Shown here: positions 8,847 to 17,877 of the stretch, piece by piece
Layout of the letters: every line of letters starts with the position of its first letter
Numbering within the stretch: position 1 is the first letter of the stretch
Assembly: GCF_030123105.1 (NCBI RefSeq)
Contig: NZ_CP126095.1
Span: 1,860,001-1,924,000 of the forward strand
Direction: 5' to 3'
DNA length: 64,000 nucleotides
Source: Paenibacillus sp. G2S3
GTDB taxonomy: Bacteria > Bacillota > Bacilli > Paenibacillales > Paenibacillaceae
Notes under the pieces: model-generated
What the model saw: the letters and a program-made list of their open reading frames with translations, nothing else
What the model was told of the DNA's origin: nothing
Databases searched by the model: none
Translations under genes and position numbers: made by a program

Positions 8847-9728
8847 GTGAAGCTATTGGGAGCGATTGAAGCAGGCGGAACAAAGTTTGTATGTGGGATT
8901 GGTTATGAGGATGGTACCATTGTTGATCGAGTAAGCTTTCCGACAACAACACCAGAAGAAACGATGGGACTAGTAATTGATTATTTTAAAGAGAAGAATG
9001 TGGAAGCTTTCGGAATCGGATCTTTTGGACCGATTGATCCCGTGCTGGACAGCCCTACTTATGGTTACATAACAACGACACCAAAACCTCATTGGGGACA
9101 ATATAATCTGGTAGGCACTATGGCAGAGCAATTTAACGTTCCGATCGGCTTTGACACGGATGTGAATGGTGCGGCGCTTGCGGAGAGTAAATGGGGAGCG
9201 GCTAAAGGTCTGGACAGCTGCCTTTATATTACGGTTGGGACAGGCATTGGAGCGGGAGCAGTGGTAGGCGGCCAGATGGTCCATGGATTGTCTCATCCTG
9301 AGATGGGACATATTCTAGTTCGTAGACATCCAGAGGATACATTCGAGGGCTACTGTCCATATCATGGGGATTGCCTTGAAGGTTTAGCTGCAGGTCCGGG
9401 AATCGGTAAACGCTGGGGACAACCGGCAGGCGAGCTACCAGTGGACCATCCGGCATGGGAGATGGAAGCTCACTATCTTGCGCATGCACTCATGAACTAT
9501 GTGCTGATTCTGTCTCCTCAAAAAATCGTAATGGGCGGTGGTGTCATGAAGCAAAGCCACCTGTTCCCGTTAATTCGTACTAAGCTGCAAGAGCTATTAA
9601 GCGGATATGTTCAGCATCCTTCGCTTAATGTCGACATCGATAATTATGTTGTCTCACCGGGTCTTGGAGACAATGCAGGACTTGCTGGAGCGATTGGACT
9701 GGCTACTTTAGCTCTAGCTAGAAGCTAG
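8847..9728 (+). CDS. ROK family fructokinase
   Basis: 293-residue cytosolic sugar kinase of the ROK family, close in pattern to Bacillus YdhR/GmuE-type fructokinases that phosphorylate fructose at C6. Seen: N-terminal phosphate-binding loop GAIEAGGTKF, catalytic region FDTDVNGAALAE, second phosphate loop TVGTGIGAG, and the ROK zinc motif GHILVRRHPED..GYCPYHGDCLEGLA with His and three further Cys/His ligands. GTG 8847 is the start, with AAGGGAG 11 bases upstream. It stands alone between terminators. Substrate is assigned by family resemblance, and other hexoses are possible. Confidence 0.85.
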   Translation: MKLLGAIEAGGTKFVCGIGYEDGTIVDRVSFPTTTPEETMGLVIDYFKEKNVEAFGIGSFGPIDPVLDSPTYGYITTTPKPHWGQYNLVGTMAEQFNVPIGFDTDVNGAALAESKWGAAKGLDSCLYITVGTGIGAGAVVGGQMVHGLSHPEMGHILVRRHPEDTFEGYCPYHGDCLEGLAAGPGIGKRWGQPAGELPVDHPAWEMEAHYLAHALMNYVLILSPQKIVMGGGVMKQSHLFPLIRTKLQELLSGYVQHPSLNVDIDNYVVSPGLGDNAGLAGAIGLATLALARS

Positions 9729-9740
9729 TATAAAAAGACA

Positions 9741-9839
9741 TTGACTGTTCGGTAATATATGGTATTCTAGGATCTAACAGTATAGCATTTAATGAGGGAG
9801 CACCTCTTTCGCGTTTATCGTGAGAGAGGTGCTTTTTTG
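9741..9839 (+). ncRNA. Promoter plus terminator defining a roughly 65-nt transcript
   Basis: TTGACT (9741-9746), a 16-base spacer and TATTCT (9763-9768) make a good sigma-A promoter. Only about 25 bases after the expected start at 9775, a strong hairpin (AGCACCTCTTTCGCG / CGTGAGAGAGGTGCT, 9799-9833) with TTTTTT follows. This predicts a very short RNA or an attenuated leader for the HRDC gene at 9934. The hairpin may equally terminate the kinase gene; no RNA family was recognised. Confidence 0.45.
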
Positions 9840-9933
9840 TGTTTCGGGGTTTGCCTGAGAAAGGATTCGTTCGCTCCGAAGGAGGCACTGCCCGGGAGGT
9901 TATTGTGCTTGCTGTAAGTTGAGAAAGGCAGGG

Positions 9934-10956
9934 ATGAATATGCAAATTGTATTTATGAACCGGTTATCCAGAATATCTGGCGTGGATCAAGAGGTGTACG
10001 CCCAGCTGTGGATTGGAGAGGAAGAGGGAATCTGGAGTTTGGGCTGGCGTGATTTTTCAGGAGGGGAGAATTATGTCGAGAATTTATGGTATGAAGGTGG
10101 TTCTTGGAATGAAATGCTCTGTGTATACCGGCATGAGCTAGCGGTGAAGATGGGAGATGGCTATCGACCCTTAATAGATGGGATATTTCACGAGGAGGAT
10201 AGTCTTACTGGACGTAATCAGGAGCAGCTGAAGCTTCAATATTACAGCGAGCAATATGGGAATGAGGCTATTTATGAGGAATTATGTGCTTGGCGGCGTG
10301 GAAAAGCTTCGAGTGAACGGAAGGCCCCTTATATACTCGCCAGCAATCGCGTGTTGCGCTTGTTAAGCACATTTCTACCGCATACGTCAGAGGAGCTGCT
10401 GCAAATTCCAGGTGTAGGAGAAGGCAAGGCAGCACAGTTTGGGCCTGATTGGCTAGCTATAACTTCTGCGGTGGCAAGGGAACATTCCTTTCCTCTGAAT
10501 TGGGTACATGAGGTAATCGAAGAGGAATCTTTTGTATCTTGGCTTTATAAACAGAAAGAGGTCAAATATAAGAAGCAACTAGAAAGACTGCGCTTACGGC
10601 GGATAATGCTACAGGGGATCGAGAATGGACTAGGTTTGGAACAGCTTAAGGTGAATAGTGGAGTAAACCGGCGTGAACTGATTGAAGCAGTAGAGGAACT
10701 AGAAAGAGAAGGCTATTCCGTGGAGAAGCTGATTAATGTAGAGCTAAGCAATATGCCGCAGAATGAGCAGGAAGCGGTATGGAATGCCTATGTGGAGCTC
10801 GGGGATCTCTTCCTAAAACCGGTGCTACATAAGGTGTATGGTGAGGAATTTTCGACTGCTGAGGGATTGGATGTGTATTATGAGCGTCTGCGATTGATCC
10901 GCATCCGTTTCCGTCGAGAGCAAACGCATAAAGTGGGTATGGCGACTAGTTTTTAA
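9934..10956 (+). CDS. HRDC domain protein
   Basis: 340 residues. The middle (about residues 115-180) contains an HRDC fold: RRGKASSERKAPYILASN, then LLSTFLPHTSEELLQIPGVGEGKAAQFG, as in RecQ and RNase D C-termini, where it binds nucleic acid. The C-terminal third has a helix-turn-helix-like stretch (LEQLKVNSGVNRRELIEAVEELEREG) similar to the winged-helix tails of such proteins. No helicase or nuclease motif is present. ATG 9934 follows AAAGG (9924-9928); ATG 9940 is an alternative. A DNA-binding accessory role is likely, but the exact function is unknown. Confidence 0.75.
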   Translation: MNMQIVFMNRLSRISGVDQEVYAQLWIGEEEGIWSLGWRDFSGGENYVENLWYEGGSWNEMLCVYRHELAVKMGDGYRPLIDGIFHEEDSLTGRNQEQLKLQYYSEQYGNEAIYEELCAWRRGKASSERKAPYILASNRVLRLLSTFLPHTSEELLQIPGVGEGKAAQFGPDWLAITSAVAREHSFPLNWVHEVIEEESFVSWLYKQKEVKYKKQLERLRLRRIMLQGIENGLGLEQLKVNSGVNRRELIEAVEELEREGYSVEKLINVELSNMPQNEQEAVWNAYVELGDLFLKPVLHKVYGEEFSTAEGLDVYYERLRLIRIRFRREQTHKVGMATSF

Positions 10957-10972
10957 ATTTCCGCATATCAAA

Positions 10973-11018
10973 AAGACGAAGGCTACCTTATACCTTACGG
11001 TTACAGGGCCTTCGTCTT
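10973..11018. terminator. Bidirectional terminator between the HRDC gene and corA
   Basis: AAGACGAAGGC and GCCTTCGTCTT form an 11-bp stem, with an A-run on the left and U-rich sequence on the right. It serves the convergent plus- and minus-strand genes. Confidence 0.8.
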
Positions 11019-11038
11019 GCTTATTCGTCCGATTCGTT

Positions 11039-11974
11039 TCATAGCCATTCCTTCTTGCGGAATACATATAGCATCCCACAGCCTAACGTCAACATAACGC
11101 CTATAACGCCATAATAGCCGTATTTCGTATGAAGCTCAGGCATATGATCGAAGTTCATACCGTAGATACCGGTAATTACGGTCAGAGGCATGAATATCGT
11201 TGTGATTGCAGTAAACACTCTCATAATTTCATTCGCGCGGTTGGCGATACTGGATTGGTAGGCCTCTCGTAAGTTGCCCATGAGATCGCGGTACGTCTCA
11301 AAGGTTTCAGATATTTTAACCGCATTTTCATAAATGTCGCTAAAATATTTCTGCAGCTGATCATCAATCAGACGGAGGTCTTTTTTATTTAGGGTATTGA
11401 TCACTTCTTTTTGTGGCCCCAGCATTTTCTTCAACCATAGAATTTCACTTCGCAGACCGATAATTTCGCTGAGATGTGATTTCTTGGTGTGCATGAGGAT
11501 ATCTTCTTCCAGCTTCTCAATCCGAGCTTCGATCCGGTCGCCGACGGAGAAATAGTTATCCACGACAAGGTCAATAAGTAAGTAAAGGAACATATCCGGT
11601 TCACTTACCTCTTGCTCCCAGAGCATAGGCTTCAGGATTCGAAGTTCATTGATCTTTTGTTTCGTTACTGTGATGATGTAATGTCTTCCAAGGAATACAT
11701 TGAGCGCCCGCAGGAAAATTTCTTCATCATCAAAACGGATGCTATTTACAACTATAAAGTAGTGACTTTCGTATATTTCGATCTTTGGACGTTGATCCTC
11801 TTCACTAAGGCAATCCTCAACAGCAAGATCATGTAGGTTGAACAAGGGCTGAAGCAGCTCCAAATCCTCTACATCGGCGTCAATCCAATAGAACCCTTCC
11901 GTTGGGGGTGTTAGTGTTTCATCAATTTCATCAATAGGTGTAAAAACCCCTGCATTTACCAGCCGGATTTTCAT
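11039..11974 (-). CDS. corA: CorA family magnesium/cobalt transporter
   Basis: 311 residues, the usual CorA length. A long cytosolic alpha/beta plus coiled-coil domain (residues 1-245) precedes two C-terminal membrane helices. The signature selectivity loop YGMNF lies between them (IFMPLTVITGIYGMNFDHMPE), and a KKEWL-type basic end follows. These homopentameric channels carry Mg2+ and Co2+/Ni2+ across the inner membrane. GGAGG-rich sequence just upstream of the ATG supports the start. It is a single gene with its own terminator. Confidence 0.93.
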   Translation of the reverse strand: MKIRLVNAGVFTPIDEIDETLTPPTEGFYWIDADVEDLELLQPLFNLHDLAVEDCLSEEDQRPKIEIYESHYFIVVNSIRFDDEEIFLRALNVFLGRHYIITVTKQKINELRILKPMLWEQEVSEPDMFLYLLIDLVVDNYFSVGDRIEARIEKLEEDILMHTKKSHLSEIIGLRSEILWLKKMLGPQKEVINTLNKKDLRLIDDQLQKYFSDIYENAVKISETFETYRDLMGNLREAYQSSIANRANEIMRVFTAITTIFMPLTVITGIYGMNFDHMPELHTKYGYYGVIGVMLTLGCGMLYVFRKKEWL

Positions 11975-12372
11975 CTGATTTCACTCCTCCTGTCCCCAGG
12001 TCTTCACCAGGGACTGCTAATTAAGCACAGAGAAAAAAATCAGCTTGGCCGGGGTTACAATCAATACATAAGGCCAAATGACGTTTCGAGGGCATGAAGA
12101 AGAACTGCTCCCGCCGCCGGCAAGCTGATGATTATCCTGTGTGGTTGTTCGTTCTGTACACATAATTGCGAGCTCGGGTCGCCTTCCATTCTTCTTCTCA
12201 CCTCTTCTTTTCGTTCAGGTATGAAATACTTGTCTAGTATAACAACGGAGTATGCCTCTTTCAAGCAAATTTATTGTGATTTTGAGGCTTCTTCAGCATT
12301 GTATGGACTTGACGAAAAGGAGGTTCATGATTTAAAGTGAATTTTAAAGTAATTTAATTGAATACAGCTAAA
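11975..12372. other. Intergenic region between corA and the S-box leader
   Basis: No convincing gene. Two short overlapping open frames (minus 12061-12264 starting at TTG, plus 12128-12340) lack ribosome binding sites. A strong AAAAGGAGG at 12316-12324 precedes ATG ATT TAA, a two-codon frame. The promoter of the methionine operon should lie near 12340-12372 but is not clear. Confidence 0.5.
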
Positions 12373-12553
12373 TCTTATCAAGAGCAGGTGGAGGGACTAG
12401 CCCTATGAAACCCGGCAACCGGCGTGTAAACGCACGGTGCTAATTCTTGCGGAATTTCTGTTGACGCCAAATCGTCTTCAGAATCATTCTGGCAGATGAG
12501 AGAGGCGCATATGACTGTAGATATGACCTTTCTCGATTTCTGAGGAAGGTCTT
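12373..12553 (+). promoter_or_regulatory. SAM-I (S-box) riboswitch with terminator
   Basis: Conserved S-box elements appear in order: CTTATCAAGAG, GGTGGAGGGA, CCCTATGAAACCCGGCAACC, ACGGTGCTAATTC, and GATGAGAGAGG. The last strand can also feed a terminator GACCTTTCTCG / CTGAGGAAGGTC followed by TTTTT (12526-12556). SAM binding should switch off the methionine genes at 12617 and 13574. Confidence 0.95.
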
Positions 12554-12616
12554 TTTATTGTTCAGCAAGCCGCAGTGCGGCAAAACAACTAAATTCAGCT
12601 AAGGAGTGGAAAGACA

Positions 12617-13537
12617 ATGCCAATTAAAATTCCCGACAGTTTACCGGCGAAAGAAGTACTATCCGGAGAAAATATTTTTGTGATGGACGAAAGTCAGGCT
12701 TTCCATCAGGATATCCGTCCACTACGGATTGCTATTCTGAACCTCATGCCGACTAAAGAGACGACAGAGACTCAATTGCTGCGTTTAATTGGAAATTCGC
12801 CACTACAAGTGGATGTTACGTTATTGCATCCGCGTTCCCATATTTCCAAGAATACTTCTGCTGAACATTTGAAGAGCTTTTACAAAACCTTTGACGAGAT
12901 CAGCCACCGCCGTTTGGATGGCCTAATCGTTACAGGTGCTCCTGTAGAGCAAATGGAATTCGAGGATGTATCGTATTGGGAAGAGCTGAAAGATATTTTT
13001 GAATGGAGCAAGGACAATGTGACTTCAACCATGCATATTTGTTGGGCGGCTCAGGCAGGCTTATATCATCATTTTGGTGTTCGTAAAGTGGCATTGCCTG
13101 AGAAATGCTTTGGTGTCTTCGCTCATACGATTAATCAAAATAACATTAAATTGTTGCGCGGCTTTGACGAGGTGTTCCATGTACCGCACTCCCGTCATAC
13201 CGATGTCTCCCGTGAAGATATTGAGAATAATCCAGATCTGCAGATTCTGGCGGAATCCGAAGAAGCTGGTATGTATCTAGTGGCTACAAACGACGGTAAA
13301 CAAATATTTGTGACCGGACATTCCGAATACGATCCTTTATCCTTGAAATGGGAATATGATCGTGATGTGTCCAGAGGGATGGAAATGGCTTTGCCTAAAC
13401 ATTACTTCCCTAAAGACGATCCAGACCGTACACCTCCAGCAGTGTGGCGGGCGCATGCCAATTTATTATTCTCTAACTGGCTCAATTACTATGTATATCA
13501 AGAAACGCCTTATGATATCGACCCCATTGTTTATTAA
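12617..13537 (+). CDS. metA: Homoserine O-acetyltransferase (MetA family)
   Basis: 306 residues, full length for MetA. The enzyme acylates the hydroxyl of homoserine, the first committed step of methionine synthesis, in the cytosol. The nucleophile Cys142 is seen in HICWAAQ, and His235/Glu237 in GHSEYD. Residue 111 is Glu (TGAPVE), which in characterised Bacillus enzymes goes with acetyl-CoA use; Gly there goes with succinyl-CoA. Acetyltransferase activity is therefore inferred despite the common annotation as succinyltransferase. It is preceded by the S-box and followed by metI, and GGAGTGG lies upstream of the ATG. Confidence 0.93.
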   Translation: MPIKIPDSLPAKEVLSGENIFVMDESQAFHQDIRPLRIAILNLMPTKETTETQLLRLIGNSPLQVDVTLLHPRSHISKNTSAEHLKSFYKTFDEISHRRLDGLIVTGAPVEQMEFEDVSYWEELKDIFEWSKDNVTSTMHICWAAQAGLYHHFGVRKVALPEKCFGVFAHTINQNNIKLLRGFDEVFHVPHSRHTDVSREDIENNPDLQILAESEEAGMYLVATNDGKQIFVTGHSEYDPLSLKWEYDRDVSRGMEMALPKHYFPKDDPDRTPPAVWRAHANLLFSNWLNYYVYQETPYDIDPIVY

Positions 13538-13573
13538 TAACAGCGCTACAATATAAATTAGGAGGCATTAATC

Positions 13574-14746
13574 ATGGATGACAAACTTAGGATTGAAAGT
13601 AGACTGGCTCAAATAGGTTCTCAAGAAGATCCAGCCACAGGAGCAATTAATTTTCCAATTTATAATGCAACGGCATTTCGTCATCCAAAACTCGGTCAGA
13701 GCACAGGGTTTGATTATAGCCGCACCAAGAGTCCAACCCGTTCAGTGCTTGAGAATGCAGCTGCGGAACTGGAATCTGGAGATGCAGGATTTGCTTGTAG
13801 CTCAGGAATGGCAGCTATACAAACGGTTCTTACCTTGTTCTCTCAAGGTGACCATCTGATCGTTTCACTGGATCTATATGGCGGTACCTATCGTTTGTTG
13901 GAACGAATTATGTCCAAGTTTGGAATCACTGCTTCTTATGTAGACACGAATGATTTGGATGCACTGGAAGCTACGCGTCGTCCAAATACGAAAGCTGTAT
14001 TTATTGAAACGCCAACGAATCCACTTATGATGATCACGGATATTGAAGCTGTGTGCACCTGGGCTCGTCACCATGGGCTGCTTAGCATTGTAGATAATAC
14101 GCTGCTGACCCCATTCTTTCAACGTCCTATAGAATTAGGTGCGGATATTGTAGTTCATAGTGCAACTAAATATTTGGGTGGTCATAATGATGTACTTGCA
14201 GGTCTAATTGTATCCAAGGGTGTAGAATTATCAGCCGAAATAGCTATTCTACATAACTCTATTGGCGCTGTACTCGGACCAACGGACAGTTATCAGTTGA
14301 TGAGAGGCTTGAAGACGTTGGCTCTGCGTATGGAGCGTCACGAAAGCAATGCACTAGCGATTGCCCACTACTTGCTAGAGCATCCAGCGATTGCGGAAGT
14401 GTTCCATCCAGGATTGCCGGATCATCCAGGACATGAAATCCAGAATCGCCAATCTTCAGGCAATACCGGTATTTTTTCTTTCAAATTAAAAGATGCCAGA
14501 TACGTAGAGCCGCTGCTTCGTCATATTCGTCTTATTGCATTCGCAGAGAGCCTTGGCGGTGTGGAGTCACTTATGACTTATCCTGCTGTACAAACGCATG
14601 CTGATATTCCTGTGGAGATTCGAAATGCTGTAGGTGTAGATGATCGTTTGCTACGCTTCTCCGTCGGTATTGAACATGCAGAGGATTTGATTGCTGATCT
14701 TGGCCAAGCACTGGAGGCTGCTAGGGCAGAAATTGAGTCCAAGTAA
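13574..14746 (+). CDS. metI: Cystathionine gamma-synthase / O-acetylhomoserine thiolyase
   Basis: 390-residue PLP enzyme of the Cys/Met metabolism family, similar to Bacillus MetI, which joins O-acetylhomoserine with cysteine (or sulphide). Seen: YSRTKSPTRSVLE, ACSSGMAAI, IETPTNPLM, VDNTLLTPFFQRP and the PLP lysine K199 in SATKYLGGH; the family C-terminal motif ESLGGVESLMTYPA is present. It follows metA by 36 bases with AGGAGG before the ATG, and shares the S-box control. Paired with an acetyl-type MetA, the O-acetylhomoserine substrate makes sense. Confidence 0.9.
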   Translation: MDDKLRIESRLAQIGSQEDPATGAINFPIYNATAFRHPKLGQSTGFDYSRTKSPTRSVLENAAAELESGDAGFACSSGMAAIQTVLTLFSQGDHLIVSLDLYGGTYRLLERIMSKFGITASYVDTNDLDALEATRRPNTKAVFIETPTNPLMMITDIEAVCTWARHHGLLSIVDNTLLTPFFQRPIELGADIVVHSATKYLGGHNDVLAGLIVSKGVELSAEIAILHNSIGAVLGPTDSYQLMRGLKTLALRMERHESNALAIAHYLLEHPAIAEVFHPGLPDHPGHEIQNRQSSGNTGIFSFKLKDARYVEPLLRHIRLIAFAESLGGVESLMTYPAVQTHADIPVEIRNAVGVDDRLLRFSVGIEHAEDLIADLGQALEAARAEIESK

Positions 14747-14793
14747 TAAGAAGATATGTTCAATTGAGCGGTAGTAGAGAAATAGAGTATAAC

Positions 14794-14825
14794 TAGCAGT
14801 ATCGCTTAGTGCGATGCTGCTTTTC
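14794..14825 (+). terminator. Terminator of the met operon
   Basis: AGCAGTATCGC / GCGATGCTGCT around TTAGT, followed by TTTTCTT. Confidence 0.85.
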
Positions 14826-14892
14826 TTCTGGATGGGATATTGCTAAGAATGTAAAAGCATTTTTCAAGCTGTTCAGATTGTGATACGATGAG

Positions 14893-14951
14893 GAAATGAA
14901 CTGTTCATTTCAATGAGAAAGGGTTGTCATCTTGAAAAGAGGCAACGTTTT
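14893..14951 (+). promoter_or_regulatory. Structured leader upstream of mqnC
   Basis: GAAATGAA and TTCATTTC (14893-14911) form an inverted repeat. It is followed by GGTTGTC / GGCAACG (14922-14947) and a run of six T, which looks like an intrinsic terminator or attenuator 62 bases before the mqnC start. No known riboswitch was recognised. Confidence 0.4.
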
Positions 14952-15012
14952 TTCTTCCTGTAATTTTGTGATTCTACCAATACCCTAAGGGTTTAAAAGG
15001 AGGATGCGAACG

Positions 15013-16149
15013 ATGAGTGCGATAGATCTTATTTTGGACAAAGCCCTACGGGGTGAACGTCTCCAATTGGAAGATACCATCCGACTGTTCGAGAGCAACG
15101 AAATTGAGAAAATGGGTGCAGCTGCAAACACCATAATGGAACGCTGGCATCCAGACCCGATGGCCACGTTTGTAATTGGTCGTAATATTAACTATACGAA
15201 TGTATGTGATGTCTACTGTCGTTTCTGCGCATTTTATCGCAGACCAGGCTCGGATGAGGGTTATGTACTACCGGATGAGACGATTTACCAAAAAATCGCT
15301 GAGACCATCGCTGTAAATGGTACAGAAATACTGATGCAAGGCGGCACGAACCCTAATCTTCCTTTCAGCTATTATACAGATATACTTCGCGGAATTAAGC
15401 AACGTTTTCCTGAAATTACAATGCATTCCTTCTCTCCTGCAGAGATCATGAAGATGAAAGAAGTATCTGGATTATCGCTCGAGGAAGTGGTGCGTGAAAT
15501 CCATGCTGCCGGTCTGGATTCATTACCAGGTGGAGGAGCAGAAATTCTCGATGACCGTACACGCCGCAAGATCAGCCGTCTTAAAGGCTCATGGCGCGAG
15601 TGGATGGACGTCATGCAGACAGCGCATAAGATCGGTATGAATACGACGGCTACGATGGTCATTGGACTTGGTGAGAGCATGGAAGAACGGGCATTGCACT
15701 TACTTCGTGTGCGTGAGGCTCAGGACGAGTGTATTGCCAATAAATACGATTCAGAAGGTTTCTTGGCCTTTATCTCTTGGACATTCCAACCGGACAATAC
15801 CAATTTGAAGCTGGATAGACAAACGCCTGAGGAATATCTGAAGACAGTGGCGATTAGTCGCCTTGTTCTAGACAACATTAAGAACTTTCAGTCCTCATGG
15901 GTAACTATGGGACCAGAAGTTGGCAAGCTTTCCCTTCAATATGGCTGCAACGATTTCGGTAGTACGATGATTGAAGAGAACGTAGTATCTTCTGCGGGTG
16001 CGACTTACAAGGTCAACATCGAATCTATTACGCAACTAATCCGCGAAGCTGGCAAAATCCCGGCACAGCGGAATACACGCTACGATATTCTGCGCGTGTT
16101 CGATGATGCTAATGCGAAGATTGATAATGATTTCATCATGCAGAACTAA
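15013..16149 (+). CDS. mqnC: Dehypoxanthine futalosine cyclase (radical SAM)
   Basis: 378 residues. It is a radical-SAM enzyme of the futalosine route to menaquinone that cyclises dehypoxanthine futalosine. The cluster cysteines C65, C69 and C72 are seen in CDVYCRFC, followed by GGTNP, SPAEI and the MqnC/CofH-type segments LPGGGAEIL and SWTFQPDNT. ATG 15013 is chosen over ATG 15004 because GGAGG at 14999-15003 would abut the earlier codon. It is a single gene; the other mqn genes are not in the window. It is preceded by a hairpin leader and followed by a strong terminator. Confidence 0.9.
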   Translation: MSAIDLILDKALRGERLQLEDTIRLFESNEIEKMGAAANTIMERWHPDPMATFVIGRNINYTNVCDVYCRFCAFYRRPGSDEGYVLPDETIYQKIAETIAVNGTEILMQGGTNPNLPFSYYTDILRGIKQRFPEITMHSFSPAEIMKMKEVSGLSLEEVVREIHAAGLDSLPGGGAEILDDRTRRKISRLKGSWREWMDVMQTAHKIGMNTTATMVIGLGESMEERALHLLRVREAQDECIANKYDSEGFLAFISWTFQPDNTNLKLDRQTPEEYLKTVAISRLVLDNIKNFQSSWVTMGPEVGKLSLQYGCNDFGSTMIEENVVSSAGATYKVNIESITQLIREAGKIPAQRNTRYDILRVFDDANAKIDNDFIMQN

Positions 16150-16163
16150 TATATAAATTAAAT

Positions 16164-16218
16164 CAACGCTTGTTGCTCGTTAATCCGTTTAGTGGATGAT
16201 TGAGCGGCAAGCGTTTTT
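16164..16218 (+). terminator. Terminator of mqnC
   Basis: AACGCTTGTTGCTC pairs with GAGCGGCAAGCGTT across an 18-base middle and ends in seven T. Confidence 0.85.
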
Positions 16219-16356
16219 TTGTATGGTTAAGATTTCGAAGGTTTATTTTACCTGTGAACATAAATTCATTATTTTATTACATTTCTGTATACACATTATT
16301 ATCCATAAGTGATATCATAATCATATCAAAAGAATATCTTGTGGGGGTGCTTTTTT

Positions 16357-17199
16357 ATGAAAGAGAAGACGCTTCGTCCTGTCAGCGGATTTTGGGTAAT
16401 CGCATTGATTGCAGTTTGTTTGGGTGGTGGAATCTACGGTGCTGTTCAGGAGTATGTCGCAGGATCGGTCATTCTGTTCGTTGTTGCGGCAATACTATGT
16501 ACGAGTATTACAGTTGTACAACCCAATAAGTCGGTTGTAGTCACCTTTTTCGGCAAATATGTAGGGACTATTGCAACGAGTGGATTGTTCGCAGTCATTC
16601 CGTTCAGCGTACGTAAGACAGTTTCCCTACGCGTTCGTAACTTTAACAGTGTGAAGCTCAAGGTCAACGATGTTGAAGGTAATCCGATTGAAATTGCTGC
16701 CGTTATCGTCTTTAAGGTGATTAACTCCGCAAAAGCCCTTTTTGATGTAGATAAATACATGGCTTTCGTAGAGATTCAGAGTGAAACGGCGCTGCGTCAT
16801 GTAGCCAGCAAATACCCTTATGATAACTTCAATGAATCTGGTATGTCCCTGCGTGCCAATGCAGATGAAATTGCTAAAGAATTAGCGACTGAGCTACAAG
16901 AGCGGTTGTCCTTATCTGGGGTAGAGGTCATTGAAGCCCGGCTTACACACTTGGCTTATTCAACAGAAATCGCCAGCACCATGTTGCAGCGTCAGCAAGC
17001 ATCTGCCATTCTGTCTGCTCGTCAAATCATTGTAGAAGGTGCAGTTGGCATGGTCGATATGGCAATTAAGCAGCTTAAAGAGAGCGGAGTAGTAGAGCTA
17101 GACGAAGAACGGAAAGCGGCAATGATCAATAATCTGATGGTGGCGATCGTGTCGGAGCGCGGAGCGAGTCCGGTCATTAACACCGGCTCGTTGTATTAA
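16357..17199 (+). CDS. SPFH/Band 7 domain membrane protein
   Basis: 280 residues. Two N-terminal hydrophobic helices (about residues 12-50) anchor the protein, followed by an SPFH domain ([19 protein letters not shown] through to [21 protein letters not shown]) and a helical tail. SPFH proteins form oligomeric membrane scaffolds or microdomains. ATG 16357 has GGGGGTG about 8 bases upstream; TTG 16339 overlaps it and is rejected. It is followed after 11 bases by a 56-residue Arc-like gene, a conserved-looking pair whose joint role is not known to me. Confidence 0.88.
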   Translation: MKEKTLRPVSGFWVIALIAVCLGGGIYGAVQEYVAGSVILFVVAAILCTSITVVQPNKSVVVTFFGKYVGTIATSGLFAVIPFSVRKTVSLRVRNFNSVKLKVNDVEGNPIEIAAVIVFKVINSAKALFDVDKYMAFVEIQSETALRHVASKYPYDNFNESGMSLRANADEIAKELATELQERLSLSGVEVIEARLTHLAYSTEIASTMLQRQQASAILSARQIIVEGAVGMVDMAIKQLKESGVVELDEERKAAMINNLMVAIVSERGASPVINTGSLY

Positions 17200-17210
17200 G
17201 GCGGTGCATC

Positions 17211-17381
17211 ATGGCGGCCAAGAAAAGCTTTCCATTGCGGATTGATCCGGATCTGCATGAGGCGTTAGAACGTTGGGCGGGAGAGGAATTTCGCAGTGTA
17301 AACGGACATATCGAATACTTGCTGCGTGAGTCTTTGAAACGTGCAGGCCGCTTACCTGAAAAGAAACGACGAGAAGAGTAA
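17211..17381 (+). CDS. Arc-type (ribbon-helix-helix) small protein
   Basis: 56 residues, starting [19 protein letters not shown] with [23 protein letters not shown]. This is the Arc/ribbon-helix-helix pattern: a beta strand with alternating residues (FPLRID), then two helices, usually a DNA-binding dimer. GGCGGTG lies 5 bases before the ATG. It is 11 bases after the SPFH gene, so the two are co-transcribed. It could regulate the SPFH gene or link it to DNA; no toxin gene adjoins it. Confidence 0.8.
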   Translation: MAAKKSFPLRIDPDLHEALERWAGEEFRSVNGHIEYLLRESLKRAGRLPEKKRREE

Positions 17382-17477
17382 CTTGTTAAGGACATTCAAG
17401 CGCTATTTCCAGATGCAATACTGTCCTTGCAGGTGACTGCTAGCCGGGGTTTACAAAATTTTGACCCCTCTACAGAC

Positions 17478-17506
17478 TTGACTGTCAGAGAGGACAGATT
17501 TATAAT
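17478..17506 (+). promoter_or_regulatory. Sigma-A promoter of the thrS T-box leader
   Basis: TTGACT (17478-17483), a 17-base spacer and TATAAT (17501-17506). Expected start about 17513. Confidence 0.85.
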
Positions 17507-17512
17507 TACTCC

Positions 17513-17805
17513 ATAATTCACGTTAACAGCTTTGACAAAGATATGAATAGATTGTTCTGGACCGTATCAGAGAGAGGGAACATAGGCTGTAATTTCCTCC
17601 GGTATCCTACTATCGATTTACCCCTTTGTAGCTGCGGTTATGAATTCCCAGAAATGGGATAGTAAGAACCGCCGGTTCATGGTCGTTATTCCATGCTTAC
17701 GAAGGATTCTGTCTTAACTCTGCTATAAGAGCGGATTGAGAGAATCGAATTTGGGTGGAACCACGGGTGCAATCGCTCGTCCCTTTGCGGGACGGGCGTT
17801 TTTTG
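17513..17805 (+). promoter_or_regulatory. T-box leader of thrS
   Basis: The T-box itself reads GGGTGGAACCACGGG (17752-17766). It is preceded by an AGAGAGAGGG stem I element (17569 onwards) and followed by a terminator CGCTCGTCCC / GGGACGGGCG with TTTTTT (17774-17804). Uncharged tRNA-Thr should stabilise the antiterminator and switch thrS on. A threonine codon ACC at 17620-17622 could be the specifier, but I could not fold stem I reliably. Confidence 0.92.
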
Positions 17806-17877
17806 TATGCGTGGACATTTCCGTTCCGCAAAATTTACAATGGCCGCTTGGCTTAAGGATATGAAGGAGGAATTTAA

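Noticed and set aside
12316..12333. Leader peptide after the strong AAAAGGAGG
   Set aside because: The frame is only ATG ATT TAA; two codons are too few to support a call.
12061..12340. Two overlapping short open frames on opposite strands upstream of the S-box
   Set aside because: Neither has a ribosome binding site at its start; the minus frame begins with TTG right after a stop, and the plus frame is Cys/Ser-rich without a fold pattern.
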